Shown here piece by piece: positions 27,051-36,179 of a DNA stretch of 58,022 nucleotides (the stretch's first letter is position 1; every line of letters starts with the position of its first letter). The DNA comes from Alphaproteobacteria bacterium (lineage in GTDB: Bacteria; Pseudomonadota; Alphaproteobacteria; Rhizobiales; Xanthobacteraceae), in NCBI GenBank assembly GCA_005884685.1, contig VBAH01000069.1, positions 1-58,022 on the forward strand, read 5' to 3'. Both the position numbers and the translations under genes were made by a program. A model generated the notes under the pieces. The model was not told where the DNA came from, did no database searches, and saw only the letters and a program-made list of their open reading frames with translations.

Positions 27051-27777
27051 GGTAGGCTTTCTCCACCTCGGGGTTGCGCACCACTTCCTGCGGATCGCCG
27101 TCCGCGATCTTGCGGCCGGACACCAGCACGGCAAGCCGCTGCGAGAAGCTCATCACCGCGCTCATGATGTGTTCGATCAGGATGATGGTGATGCCGCGCG
27201 CGTTGAGCACCATGAGGAGCTTGAGGATATCTCCGATCTCTGAGTGCGACAGGCCGGCCATCGACTCGTCGGCGATCAACAGCTTCGGCTCGGCCGCCAT
27301 GGCGCGCGCCAACTCGAGCTTGCGCATCTCGACCTGGGTGAGATCGCGTGGCAGCCGGGCGGCCTTGTGATCGAGTCCCACCAGCCGCAGGTATTCGACG
27401 CAATGGTCGTCCAGCTCGCGCGCCGACAGATGCGAACCGGAGCGCGCCTTGACGGCGTAGAGAAGGGGGATGCGCAGATTGTCCGCGACCGACAGGCTGT
27501 GGAACGGTCGCGGCAACTGAAACGAGCGCGCGAGCCCGAGGATGGTGCGCTGATGCGCCGCAAGGCCATCCATTTTGCGCCCGTCGAACGTCACGCTGCC
27601 GGTCTCGTTTCTCAATGTGCCGCAGATGCAATTGACGAGAGTCGATTTCCCAGACCCGTTCGGCCCGATCAGCCCGAGCCGCTCACCGGGTGCGACGTCG
27701 AGAGCAATGCCGTCGAGCGCGACGAAGCCGCCGAAGCGCTTGCCGACCCGATCGATACGCAACAGGGGCTCGGTCAT
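27043..27777 (-). CDS. livG: Branched-chain-type ABC transporter ATP-binding protein LivG
   Basis: 244 aa. Walker A GPNGSGKS (38-45), the LARSFQLPRPFHSLSVADNL region and C-terminal IEHIMSAVMSFSQRLAVL are typical LivG. Two core motifs are unusual: the signature reads LTQVEMRKLELARA in place of LSGGQ..., and Walker B reads LLIADESMAGLS with Ser in place of Pro. Such variants occur in some LivG proteins of this order, where LivF carries the canonical site. The start overlaps the livM stop by 4 bp (ATGA). Confidence 0.9.
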   Translation of the reverse strand: MTEPLLRIDRVGKRFGGFVALDGIALDVAPGERLGLIGPNGSGKSTLVNCICGTLRNETGSVTFDGRKMDGLAAHQRTILGLARSFQLPRPFHSLSVADNLRIPLLYAVKARSGSHLSARELDDHCVEYLRLVGLDHKAARLPRDLTQVEMRKLELARAMAAEPKLLIADESMAGLSHSEIGDILKLLMVLNARGITIILIEHIMSAVMSFSQRLAVLVSGRKIADGDPQEVVRNPEVEKAYLG

Positions 27778-28727
27778 GACCGCCCCCTGCGCATGAGGTT
27801 CCGCACGAATCCGACGATACCGTTCGGCGCGATGATGACGAATGCGACCAGCAGCACACCGACGATCAGTACATTCACGGCCGACGAAATCGTCACCGTC
27901 GCGACCTGTTGCACGATGCCCAGCAGAAGCGCGCCGATCAGCGGCCCGATCCAGCTCGACGTGCCGCCGATCATCGGCATCGCGATCGAGTTGACGGCAT
28001 ATTCGAGCGCGAAGGCCGACTGCGGCTGCAGGAAGCCGAGATAGTACGGGAAGGGTGCACCGGCCATTCCCATCAGCGCACCCGAAAGCGTGGTGGCGAT
28101 CAGCTTCAGCCGCAAGGTCGGCACGCCCGCCGCTTCAGCCGCCAACTCGTCGTCGCGGATCGTGGCGAAGCCGTAGCCGAGCCGCGAGCGCTCGATCGTG
28201 CGCGCGGTCGCGATCGCGACCGCCGCCAGTATCAGCATCTGCAGGAAGAGGTATTCGATATACGGAATCTGGTGGCCGAACACATCGAGCGAGTTTGGCC
28301 GGATGACATAGGCGCCGCGCGAGCCGCCGACGAAATCCCAGTTTGTCACCAGAGTCTGCAACACCACCGCAAGCGCCAGCGTCGCGATGGCGAAGAACGA
28401 TCCGCGCAGACGCAGCGTCAGATAACCCATGCCTAAACCGATCACGCCAGCGACGAAGCCGGCAACGAGGATGAGCACCGGAATCGGCAGTGGATAGGCC
28501 TTGTGCAGGAACACGGACGAATAAGCGCCAACCGCGAAGAAGGCGGCCGAGCCGAAATTCACATAGCCGCAATAGCCGCCGAGGATATTCCACGCCGTCG
28601 CGAGCACGACGAACTGCAGCACGGTGTAGCCAGCAAAGAACAGGTAATTGTTGGCGACGAGCTGCGCGACGAAGAACACCGCAGCGGCGACGACAATCGT
28701 CACAAGTATGAAGGTGCGTGAGTGCAC
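27774..28727 (-). CDS. livM: Branched-chain-type ABC transporter permease LivM
   Basis: 317 aa with 8-10 hydrophobic segments. The blocks GYVNFGSAAFFAVGAYSSVF and GGSRGAYVIRPNSLD, and the coupling segment FATIRDDELAAEAAGV, are LivM features. The best start is a GTG at 28727, 10 bp after the livH stop; an open frame extends to 28793 inside livH. It ends in a 4-bp overlap with livG. Confidence 0.9.
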   Translation of the reverse strand: MHSRTFILVTIVVAAAVFFVAQLVANNYLFFAGYTVLQFVVLATAWNILGGYCGYVNFGSAAFFAVGAYSSVFLHKAYPLPIPVLILVAGFVAGVIGLGMGYLTLRLRGSFFAIATLALAVVLQTLVTNWDFVGGSRGAYVIRPNSLDVFGHQIPYIEYLFLQMLILAAVAIATARTIERSRLGYGFATIRDDELAAEAAGVPTLRLKLIATTLSGALMGMAGAPFPYYLGFLQPQSAFALEYAVNSIAMPMIGGTSSWIGPLIGALLLGIVQQVATVTISSAVNVLIVGVLLVAFVIIAPNGIVGFVRNLMRRGRS

Positions 28728-28737
28728 GGCTGCCGCC

Positions 28738-29613
28738 CTATCGGCCGAGAATGCCGGCCGGCCTGAACGCCAGCGTGAGCAGCAGGAAACCAAACGACAC
28801 GGCGGGCGCCCACGAGGGCCCGTAGAACGTCGCGGTGATGCTTTCGACCACGCCGAGCAGCATCGCGCCGATCACGGTACCGGGCAGGCTGCCGAGCCCT
28901 CCGAGCACATAGATCGCGAACACGCGCCCAATGTATTCGCGCCCGACCGACGGCTCGACCGGCTGGATGATGACAAGAAATGCACCTGCGAGTGCCGCGG
29001 TCGCGATCGAGATGCCGAAGGCGATGCGCTTGATCGCGATCGGGTTCGCCGCCATCAAGGTGAGTGCCTGCTGGTCCTGCGCCACCGCCTTGATGGCGCG
29101 GCCGACGTAAGTGCGTGAGAGGAACACTTGGAGGGAGGCCAGCAGCAGCAGCGACAGCACGCAAGGGATCAGCATGCGGTAGGGCAGGTCGACGAACGCG
29201 AAGCGGATGGCCGGCCCGATGTAAGGAGCTTCGGCGTAGCGATAGTCCACGCCGAACACCAGGATCAGTCCGACCTCGGTGATGAACAGGATTCCGAAGA
29301 AGAACGCGAGCCCGCGCAGCGCTTCCTGGCCGCGCTTCTCGAACGAGACGTAGTAGACCTGATAGACCGCCGCGCCGAGCGCATAGAACACCGGCAGCAT
29401 CAACAGGCCGACCAGCACGGGATCAACGCCGAGGCGCGAATTCATGATGTAGGCGATGTACGAGCCGAGGATGATGAATGCCGGATGCGCGATGTTGACG
29501 ATGTCGAGCATGCCGAACGAGATCGAAACGCCGACCGTCACCGCAATGTAAAAGCCGCCGAGCAGCACGCCGGCGATGATCGCGTTGATCAGGAGCTCGA
29601 TGGGGAAATCCAT
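28738..29613 (-). CDS. livH: Branched-chain-type ABC transporter permease LivH
   Basis: 291 aa, first gene of the livHMGF operon. About eight membrane segments. Conserved elements: SISFGMLDIVNIAHPAFIIL near the N-terminus, AVAQDQQALTLMAANP as the coupling segment and VLGGLGSLPGTVIGAMLLG. With LivM it forms the channel of the importer. A region of about 200 bp upstream (29614-29810), shared with no other start, should hold the promoter. Confidence 0.92.
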   Translation of the reverse strand: MDFPIELLINAIIAGVLLGGFYIAVTVGVSISFGMLDIVNIAHPAFIILGSYIAYIMNSRLGVDPVLVGLLMLPVFYALGAAVYQVYYVSFEKRGQEALRGLAFFFGILFITEVGLILVFGVDYRYAEAPYIGPAIRFAFVDLPYRMLIPCVLSLLLLASLQVFLSRTYVGRAIKAVAQDQQALTLMAANPIAIKRIAFGISIATAALAGAFLVIIQPVEPSVGREYIGRVFAIYVLGGLGSLPGTVIGAMLLGVVESITATFYGPSWAPAVSFGFLLLTLAFRPAGILGR

Positions 29614-29810
29614 ACGCGGTCTCGGGCCGGACTGGGTGCTGCGGCGGGGGCTGGCTCAGGCCCGTGCATGGCATCGCGCCATGATGGCGCGCGCTGTCCG
29701 TACGGACGCTTTCATTTGTCTCCCCCCGCGTTGCAGTTTGTTGTTGCGCTGTTTGTAGCACGGTCGCGCCGGGAGGCTAGTGCGCAAATTCGTCCCGGCG
29801 CGCGTTCTCG

Positions 29811-31118
29811 TTATCCAGCCCCGCGGATGTGGCGCGTGCGGATTCGGCGCACGATCCACCACACCAGCACGACGGCGAGGGGCACGAACGCGCCGGTCGC
29901 GAGCGCCGGATCGATGCGCACCAGCCCGGCATCGTGCGCGCCCTTGACCAGATAGCTGAACAGTCCGATCACGTAATAGCTGATTGCCGCGACCGACAAG
30001 CCCTCGACCGTTGCCTGCAGCATCAGTTGCAGCCGCGTGCGTTCGTTCATCGAGCGCAGCACGTCGCGGTTCTGGCTTTCCAACTCCACGTCGACGCGCG
30101 TACGCAGCAGGTTGGCGGCGCGCGCAAGTTTTTCGGCGAGACCGGCCTGGCGCTCCTGCAACGTCGCGATGGTGCGGATCGCGGGCGCCATGCGGCGCGC
30201 GAGGAACGAGGTCCAGGTCGGCAACCCGTCGAACTTGCGCTCACCGATGGTCTGCAGCCGCAGATGCACAATCTGGTCGTAGGCGCGGCTCGCGCCGAAA
30301 CGGAACTGGCTTTCGGCGGCACCGGCCTCGAGCTCGGCGGCAAGTGCGGTGAGTTCTTCCAGCAGGCGCCGGTTGGCGTCGAGCCCTTGTGCGCCCCGGG
30401 TTTGCGCCGCGACCTCGGTGAGCCGCATCTCGATGCGGCGCACCGAAGGGGCGAGCCGCTGCGCCTCGGGCAGGCCGAGGAGCGCAAGCACCCGATAGGT
30501 TTCCAGCTCCAGCACGCGCTGGGTCAACGCGCCGGCACGCTCGGGTCCGAGCCCGCGATCGACGATCAGGATGCGCACAAAGCCGTCCGGATCGCTTTGG
30601 AAATCGGTCGCGTAAAGCGCGGTAGCGTCGGAGTTTTCCGCCGCCGCCAAACTTGCGCGATCGAACAGGCGTTCGAGGGCGGGATTTCCGCCATCCCTGA
30701 CGAGATGCAGATCGACCGCGACCAGCACCGGCCCGGGCTGCGCCACGAGGCCCATGGGGCCGGCGAGGCCGGCGGCCGGCGGATGAAACGGCACGCCCGC
30801 GGCTCCATCGGACGACAGCTCCCAGGTGTAGGTGGTGAATTCCGAGTGCTGCTCCCAGCGCAAGGCGGTCGCGCCGAACTCGATGCGCAACTGCTTGTCC
30901 GAGGCCTGTGGGCCGGCCAGCCCGCGCGACTGGCAGAACGCGGTGAGCGCCGCGCGGTCGGCCTCGCCACGCTCCGGCGTGGTCTCGAACGCGAAATGCA
31001 GCACGCGGCGCGGCGTCTCGATCGGCGTGAACGGGCGCGCATGCACCTCGCCGAGCACGGCCGCACGGAGCGGATGCGCTGCCAGGCGACCGCCCCCGAT
31101 GGTCACGTCTGCGCTCAT
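29811..31118 (-). CDS. DUF3422 family membrane-anchored protein
   Basis: 435 aa. The N-terminal LRAAVLGEVHARPFTPIETP is the signature opening of DUF3422. The middle is a long amphipathic region with coiled-coil character (about 235-365), and the C-terminus has two membrane segments (about 375-395 and 405-425) followed by a basic tail, so the bulk should be cytoplasmic and anchored at the C-terminus. Function is unknown; the family is common in proteobacteria. I chose the ATG at 31118; an open frame extends to 31187. Confidence 0.85.
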   Translation of the reverse strand: MSADVTIGGGRLAAHPLRAAVLGEVHARPFTPIETPRRVLHFAFETTPERGEADRAALTAFCQSRGLAGPQASDKQLRIEFGATALRWEQHSEFTTYTWELSSDGAAGVPFHPPAAGLAGPMGLVAQPGPVLVAVDLHLVRDGGNPALERLFDRASLAAAENSDATALYATDFQSDPDGFVRILIVDRGLGPERAGALTQRVLELETYRVLALLGLPEAQRLAPSVRRIEMRLTEVAAQTRGAQGLDANRRLLEELTALAAELEAGAAESQFRFGASRAYDQIVHLRLQTIGERKFDGLPTWTSFLARRMAPAIRTIATLQERQAGLAEKLARAANLLRTRVDVELESQNRDVLRSMNERTRLQLMLQATVEGLSVAAISYYVIGLFSYLVKGAHDAGLVRIDPALATGAFVPLAVVLVWWIVRRIRTRHIRGAG

Positions 31119-31281
31119 GCAACAGTCGGTCGCATGGGCGCGGGCGTTTGACAAGGAATCGGGCTGCGCCGCCGCCGCCGCGGGCAACGCCGCTCACATC
31201 CTTGGCGAAACTGCGCCCGGCTGCGGCGGCAGCACGCGCCCCGGGGCTGCGCCGCCGCCGCCGCGGGACGACAGCTGCGCT

Positions 31282-31725
31282 TTAGTGCGCGGCGCTCTGG
31301 CTGTGCGCGCCGCCGGGTTGGGAGACGCCCTTGAGCGCGTCCGCGGCCGGCTCGGTATCGTCCGCCTTGCGCGCCATGTCGCCGAGCGACAGGATGCCGA
31401 CCAGCCGCTTGTCGCGGTTCATCACCGGCAGGCGGCGCACCTTGACGTTGGCAATGTTGCGCGCGACCTCTTCGAGCTCCTGATCCTCGAAGCAATACAG
31501 CACTTCCCCGCTCATGATCTCCTTCACCAGGGTGTTCGGCCCCTTGCCGGCCGCGACCGCGCGCACGGCGATGTCACGGTCGGTGATCATGCCGACGAGC
31601 GAATCCTTGTCGGCCACCGGCAACGCGCCGCAGTCGGTCTTTTCCATCAGAAGCGCTGCCTGGCGGATGGTGTGATTCGGACTGGCAAGCTCCACGTCCG
31701 CCGTCATCGCGTCTTTCACCTGCAT
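31282..31725 (-). CDS. CBS-domain pair protein
   Basis: 147 aa built almost entirely of two CBS motifs (about 6-60 and 70-125): MQVKDAMTADVELASPNHTI, GALPVADKDSLVGMITDRDI, then VKEIMS...VRRLPVMNRDKRLVGILS. CBS pairs bind adenine nucleotides and act as energy or redox sensors, often controlling a partner. Nothing beside it suggests the partner. I took the ATG at 31725; an upstream open frame runs through a palindromic repeat. Confidence 0.88.
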   Translation of the reverse strand: MQVKDAMTADVELASPNHTIRQAALLMEKTDCGALPVADKDSLVGMITDRDIAVRAVAAGKGPNTLVKEIMSGEVLYCFEDQELEEVARNIANVKVRRLPVMNRDKRLVGILSLGDMARKADDTEPAADALKGVSQPGGAHSQSAAH

Positions 31726-31760
31726 GGGGTCTCTCCGTGGGTTTTGATTCAGGCTGCTGT

Positions 31761-31802
31761 CCTGTTCGCAAAACCGGGTTCCACTTTTGCGGGACATGCG
31801 GC
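31761..31802. repeat. Palindromic repeat (TTCGCAAAACCGGGTTCCACTTTTGCG type)
   Basis: TGTTCGCAAAACCGG...CCACTTTTGCGGGACAT. A degenerate relative of the element at 37869-37917 (core AAAACCGG-TACCCACTTTT), a widespread Hyphomicrobiales repeat family. It lies in the 5' region of the CBS gene. Confidence 0.6.
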
Positions 31803-31860
31803 CGGAAACACGCCGCAAATGCGACGCTTCAGGGAGGAAACGTTTGAAGGGACGATGAGT

Positions 31861-31940
31861 TCGGTCATCCCGGGTTCGCTGCGGAGCCTGTCATCGGGCC
31901 GCGCTTGCGCGGGCCCGTTGGCAGCGCCCCGGAATGACAG
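31861..31940. repeat. Palindromic repeat (GTCATCCCGGG / CCCCGGAATGACAG type)
   Basis: The outer arms TGTCATTCCGGGGC (as reverse complement of the right end) and GGTCATCCCGGGTTCGC on the left match imperfectly; an inner hairpin GGGCCGCGCTTGCGCGGGCCC is perfect apart from its loop. It lies just after the stop of the hydroxy-acid oxidase at 31952. Confidence 0.7.
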
Positions 31941-31951
31941 GAGCGGAGGGA

Positions 31952-33130
<1,179 letters not shown>

Positions 33131-33208
33131 TCTCACCCCATTGCTTTGCGAAGTTTGGATAGCACGTTCGGCGCATGAAACGCGCAGCGGTGAAGGCGGC
33201 GCTGTTCG

Positions 33209-34369
33209 CTAGACCGCGGCCCAATTGCTCGCCCAGTCCGCCAGCACGCGGCGGTCGATCTCGGACACCTTGTTGACGCCGGTGAGCGCCATCGTGATGT
33301 CGAGCTCTCGTCGGATGTAGCCGATCACCTGTCTGACGCCCTCCTCGCCGGCCGCGCCGAGGCCGTAGACCATCGCCTTGCCGATCATCGCGCCCTTTGC
33401 GCCGAGCGCGAGCGCGCGCATCAGGTTCTGGCCCGACGTGATGCCGCCGTCGATCAGCACTTCGGTGCGCGTGCCGACTGCGCCCGCAATGCGCGGCAGC
33501 GCGGCGATCGAAGAGGGCGCGCCATCCAGCTGCCGTCCGCCATGGTTCGAGACCACGATCGCGTCCGCGCCGGCGTTGACGGCTTTCTCGGCGTCGCCGG
33601 CATCCATGATGCCCTTCAGGATCAGCTTGCCCTTCCGCTGATCGCGGATCCATTTCACGTCGCCCCAGTTCAGCGTCGGATCGAACTGGTCGTTGGTCCA
33701 TGCGCCGAGCGAGCGCGTGTCCGCCACGCCCGTCACGTGACCGACAATATTGCCGAACGAGCGACGCCTGGTGGAAAGGATCTCCTTCACCCAGCGCGGC
33801 TTGGTGGCGATGTTGAGGATGTTGGCAAGCGTCATGCGCGGCGGCACCGAAAGCCCGTTCTTCACGTCACGATGGCGCTGGCCGAGCACCTGCAGGTCCA
33901 CGGTGAGGACCAGCGCGCTGCAGTTCGCGGCGGCCGCGCGCGCGATCAGCTTGGTGATGAACGCGCGGTCGCGCATCACATAGAGCTGGAACCAGAACGG
34001 CTTTCCGGTTTCTGCCGCGACGTCCTCGATCGAGGCGACCGACATGGTCGAGAGGCAGAACGGGATCACCGTGGGATTCGCCGCGCGCGCTGCGTGGATT
34101 TCGCCGTCGGCATGTTGCATGCCGAGGAGGCCGACCGGCGCGATCGCAAGAGGCACCGACACGGGTTGTCCAAGCAGGGTCGTCGCGGTCGAGCGTTGCG
34201 ATACGTCGGTGAGAATGCGCTGGCGGAATTTGATCGCCTCGAAATCGCGCCGGTTCGCCGCAAGCGTCTCCTCCTGATAGGAGCCGCTTTCCGCGTAGTC
34301 GACGAACATGCGCGGCACGCGCCGCAGGTATTGCTGGCGCAAGTCCTCGACGCAGGTCAGCGTGGGCAT
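33209..34369 (-). CDS. FMN-dependent alpha-hydroxy-acid dehydrogenase, copy B
   Basis: 386 aa, a tandem paralogue of the downstream gene, sharing for example MQHADGEI, PFWFQLYVMRDR, NGLSVPPR and VVSNHGGRQLDGAPSS. The catalytic His and FMN-binding segments are complete (VLIDGGITSGQNLMRALALG). The substrate-side loops (about 180-230) differ most between the two copies, suggesting different 2-hydroxy acids. It is first in the pair and probably carries the promoter in the 34370-34570 region. Confidence 0.9.
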   Translation of the reverse strand: MPTLTCVEDLRQQYLRRVPRMFVDYAESGSYQEETLAANRRDFEAIKFRQRILTDVSQRSTATTLLGQPVSVPLAIAPVGLLGMQHADGEIHAARAANPTVIPFCLSTMSVASIEDVAAETGKPFWFQLYVMRDRAFITKLIARAAAANCSALVLTVDLQVLGQRHRDVKNGLSVPPRMTLANILNIATKPRWVKEILSTRRRSFGNIVGHVTGVADTRSLGAWTNDQFDPTLNWGDVKWIRDQRKGKLILKGIMDAGDAEKAVNAGADAIVVSNHGGRQLDGAPSSIAALPRIAGAVGTRTEVLIDGGITSGQNLMRALALGAKGAMIGKAMVYGLGAAGEEGVRQVIGYIRRELDITMALTGVNKVSEIDRRVLADWASNWAAV

Positions 34370-34511
34370 GGGGCGAAATCTCCCGGACGCGGGTGTTCTC
34401 TAGCATACGGGGGCGCGGAGAGCGCAAGGGGTGGGGTTTTTCTGGCTGCTGAACCGCGGCTCGGCGCCCACGGGCCGAGCCGGCTGGAAGTGCTCATCGT
34501 TGGTGAAGCGC

Positions 34512-34588
34512 AGGGCGCTAGTCAAGCGAAGCGCACTGCGCCACCGCGGCGCAATGCGCTCCGCTTCGCGTCGCTTATTGCGCCCTAC
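34512..34588. repeat. Palindromic repeat (GGCGCAATGCGCT...TTGCGCC type)
   Basis: AGGGCGCTAGTCAAGCGAAG-like left arm, CACTGCGCC, then GGCGCAATGCGCTCCGCTTCGCG and TTATTGCGCCCTACC. A second, shorter copy is at 37358-37384 (GGGCGCAATAGCGAAGCGG). The right end overlaps the last codons and stop of the toxin-like gene at 34575. Confidence 0.65.
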
Positions 34589-34790
34589 CAAGCGACGCAA
34601 CGCGGCGGCAGGCCCGACCCTGCCGCGCGGCACACCGCGCACTCGATCGAGTCGAGCAGCGCGGAACGGCGAAATTCCGTTCTGTGATCGGGCTGTGCCA
34701 AATCTCGTGGCTGCCTTTGCCTTGACGGACGAAAGTGCACCCAGCGGCGCGCAGCAACTCTCGAAGGTCCTTGTCGAACTGCGGCGCCAT
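34575..34790 (-). CDS. hicA: HicA-family mRNA interferase with abnormal C-terminus
   Basis: 71 aa. Residues 1-43 (MAPQFDKDLRELLRAAGC, FVRQGKGSHEIWHSP, then ITERNFAVP) are a good HicA double-stranded-RNA-binding-like toxin with the catalytic His28 in GSHEIW. After VP the family normally continues with a basic helix ending near QAGLPKAF. Here the frame reads CSTRSSARCAARQGR..., unlike the family, and stops inside a palindromic repeat. A faint AGSGLPP in another frame suggests a frameshifted original end. Its start overlaps the hicB stop (TAATG). It may be an inactive remnant. Confidence 0.7.
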   Translation of the reverse strand: MAPQFDKDLRELLRAAGCTFVRQGKGSHEIWHSPITERNFAVPRCSTRSSARCAARQGRACRRVASLGRAQ

Positions 34791-35026
34791 TAGGCGGCGG
34801 CTGGCTCGGCTTCGCGCAGTGCGTTCAAGTGCAGGAAAACCGATCCCCGTTCCACCCCCGGATGATTGTCCGGCAGAAGATCGAGCGTCATCGCTGATAT
34901 CTTCGCGAGCAGTTCGTCGAGCGAGGGCGCATCGGCCGCGGCGGGGATATCGTCGCAATGGCCGCTCCACACCGAGGCTTCGTCGTCCCAAGTCGCGCTG
35001 ATGGTGAAAATCGTTGGCTTGGCCAT
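34790..35026 (-). CDS. hicB: HicB-like antitoxin (DUF1902)
   Basis: 78 aa: MAKPTIFTISATWDDEASVW and SGHCDDIPAAADAPSLDELL match the DUF1902/HicB-like partial RNase-H-fold antitoxins. No DNA-binding C-terminal domain is visible, as is usual for this short form. It lies directly upstream of hicA with an overlapping stop/start, so the antitoxin is translated first. I chose the ATG at 35026 over an open frame to 35143. Confidence 0.8.
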   Translation of the reverse strand: MAKPTIFTISATWDDEASVWSGHCDDIPAAADAPSLDELLAKISAMTLDLLPDNHPGVERGSVFLHLNALREAEPAAA

Positions 35027-35748
35027 GCTTCGTCCATTGCGGCAGGCGATCAATCGTGTCGCGGTCTCGACACTAGCACATTCCGGCGCTGCGGGCATTG
35101 GAGACAAGCAAGTCGTTAGCGCCTCGGTGATCTGACGTGCCATACGTGCTCGATGTCGAAAAAACTTTATTCCTCCTCTTGACTTTTAATCCGTACCCGA
35201 TACGTTCCTCACACCTCGTCCGTCCGAGGGGCGCTTCATGAGGCGTCGTGCGGCGGGACGAATTGAAGGCGGCGCCGGAGAACAGGCGCAGTCCTTCGGT
35301 GGCGGGCGCCCGGCAATTCCGGGCCTTCGCCGGTGCGGCGCCCGCGCTGCCGGCTCGCAACCGGCACCCGGGCGGCGTCGGGGCTCCGCCCGGAGGTACT
35401 ATGGCCTCCTGCCAGGAGCTGGCTGACGGATGGCGGGCACGTTTGCGCCGCCGCTCGAAAGCGCGGCCCGCCGCCGTAAGGAAGACGCCGCGGCAGAGCG
35501 CCGAAAGGCGCGCCGGCCCCCGTCAGTGGCCGGCGGTCTCCGGCCGAATTTCCGGAGATGGGCTCGACCGCGAGGCGGGCCACCGGGTGCGGCGTTCCGC
35601 ACCAGCGCCTGTCGGCGCTCTGCTCCCCCTCGCAGGGGAGCGCAAATGCCCGCCCGAAACCAACGACAGGCGACGGCGGGAGCCAAAACCCGGGCGCAAG
35701 GCGCCGCGGCATCGAGAACGCGTGTCCGCACATCAGAAAGAGACCCAC
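35027..35748. other. 722-bp stretch without a recognisable gene; hairpin-rich, GC-rich segment 35214-35557
   Basis: The left third (35027-35210) is of lower GC and has a possible promoter toward the right (TTGACT at 35179). From 35214 on the sequence is packed with short inverted repeats: 35214-35229 (CCTCG/CGAGG), 35308-35324 (GCCCGG/CCGGGC), 35348-35366 (TGCCGG/CCGGCA), 35392-35409 (GGAGG/CCTCC) and 35538-35557 (CTCCGG/CCGGAG). Open frames cross it on both strands, but they are Arg/Pro/Ala/Gly-rich and match nothing I know. It could be a structured RNA or long leader for the gene at 35749, or a decayed repeat. Confidence 0.5.
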
Positions 35749-36084
35749 ATGGAAAACCGAACGAAGAATATTGCCCGTGGCAGGAATCCGCACCGATGGA
35801 GCGACACGTTGGCGACGTGGCGGCTGTGCGAGAATGCAGCCTGCCAGCGCGCGCGTGTCTGCCGCGGCGATGAAGAGGCCTGCCTGAAAGCGAAGTTTCC
35901 GCTGCTGCCGGAGCTCGTGCGCGAATGGTATCTGTTCTTCTTCTGGCACAAGGAACAGCGCTTTACCTTCGACGAGATGCTGGAAAATTACGAAAAGTCC
36001 GGGCACGGCCAAGCCTTGCGCGATTGGCGTTCCGAGGGGCTGCGGGGAGGCGAGGCGGAGACGCTTCGACATAGTTCAGCTTGA
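35749..36084 (+). CDS. Small conserved Cys-rich protein of unknown function
   Basis: 111 aa: HRWSDTLATWRLCENAAC and QRARVCRGDEEAC give four Cys spaced C-x4-C-x5-C-x6-C, suggesting a zinc site, followed by FPLLPELVREWYLFFFWHKE. I recall similar HRWSDTL-type short proteins in Bradyrhizobium-like genomes, but no function. The ATG at 35749 follows AGAAAGAGACCCAC with a weak SD. The frame is open far upstream through the hairpin-rich stretch, which I do not regard as coding. Confidence 0.65.
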   Translation: MENRTKNIARGRNPHRWSDTLATWRLCENAACQRARVCRGDEEACLKAKFPLLPELVREWYLFFFWHKEQRFTFDEMLENYEKSGHGQALRDWRSEGLRGGEAETLRHSSA

Positions 36085-36090
36085 GTGACT

Positions 36091-36160
36091 TGATTTCCGG
36101 GGACGGCCGGTTCCGACCGGCTGACCCCGGATGTCGCTGCGCTCCATCCGGGCTACGATG
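36091..36160. repeat. Hairpin repeats before the LLM oxidoreductase gene
   Basis: GCCGGTTCCGACCGGC is a perfect hairpin, followed by CCCCGGATGTCGCTGCGCTCC and ATCCGGGCTACGATGGCGGC, in which CCCGGATG pairs with CATCCGGG. The second is a common repeat tail in this order. Confidence 0.65.
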
Positions 36161-36179
36161 GCGGCACGTGGGAGGACTT

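Noticed and set aside
35236..36072. 278-codon minus-strand frame across the hairpin-rich segment and the Cys-rich gene
   Set aside because: It is opposite a convincing small gene (HRWSDTL... with four spaced Cys) and in its other half is a Pro/Arg/Gly-rich frame with no motif.
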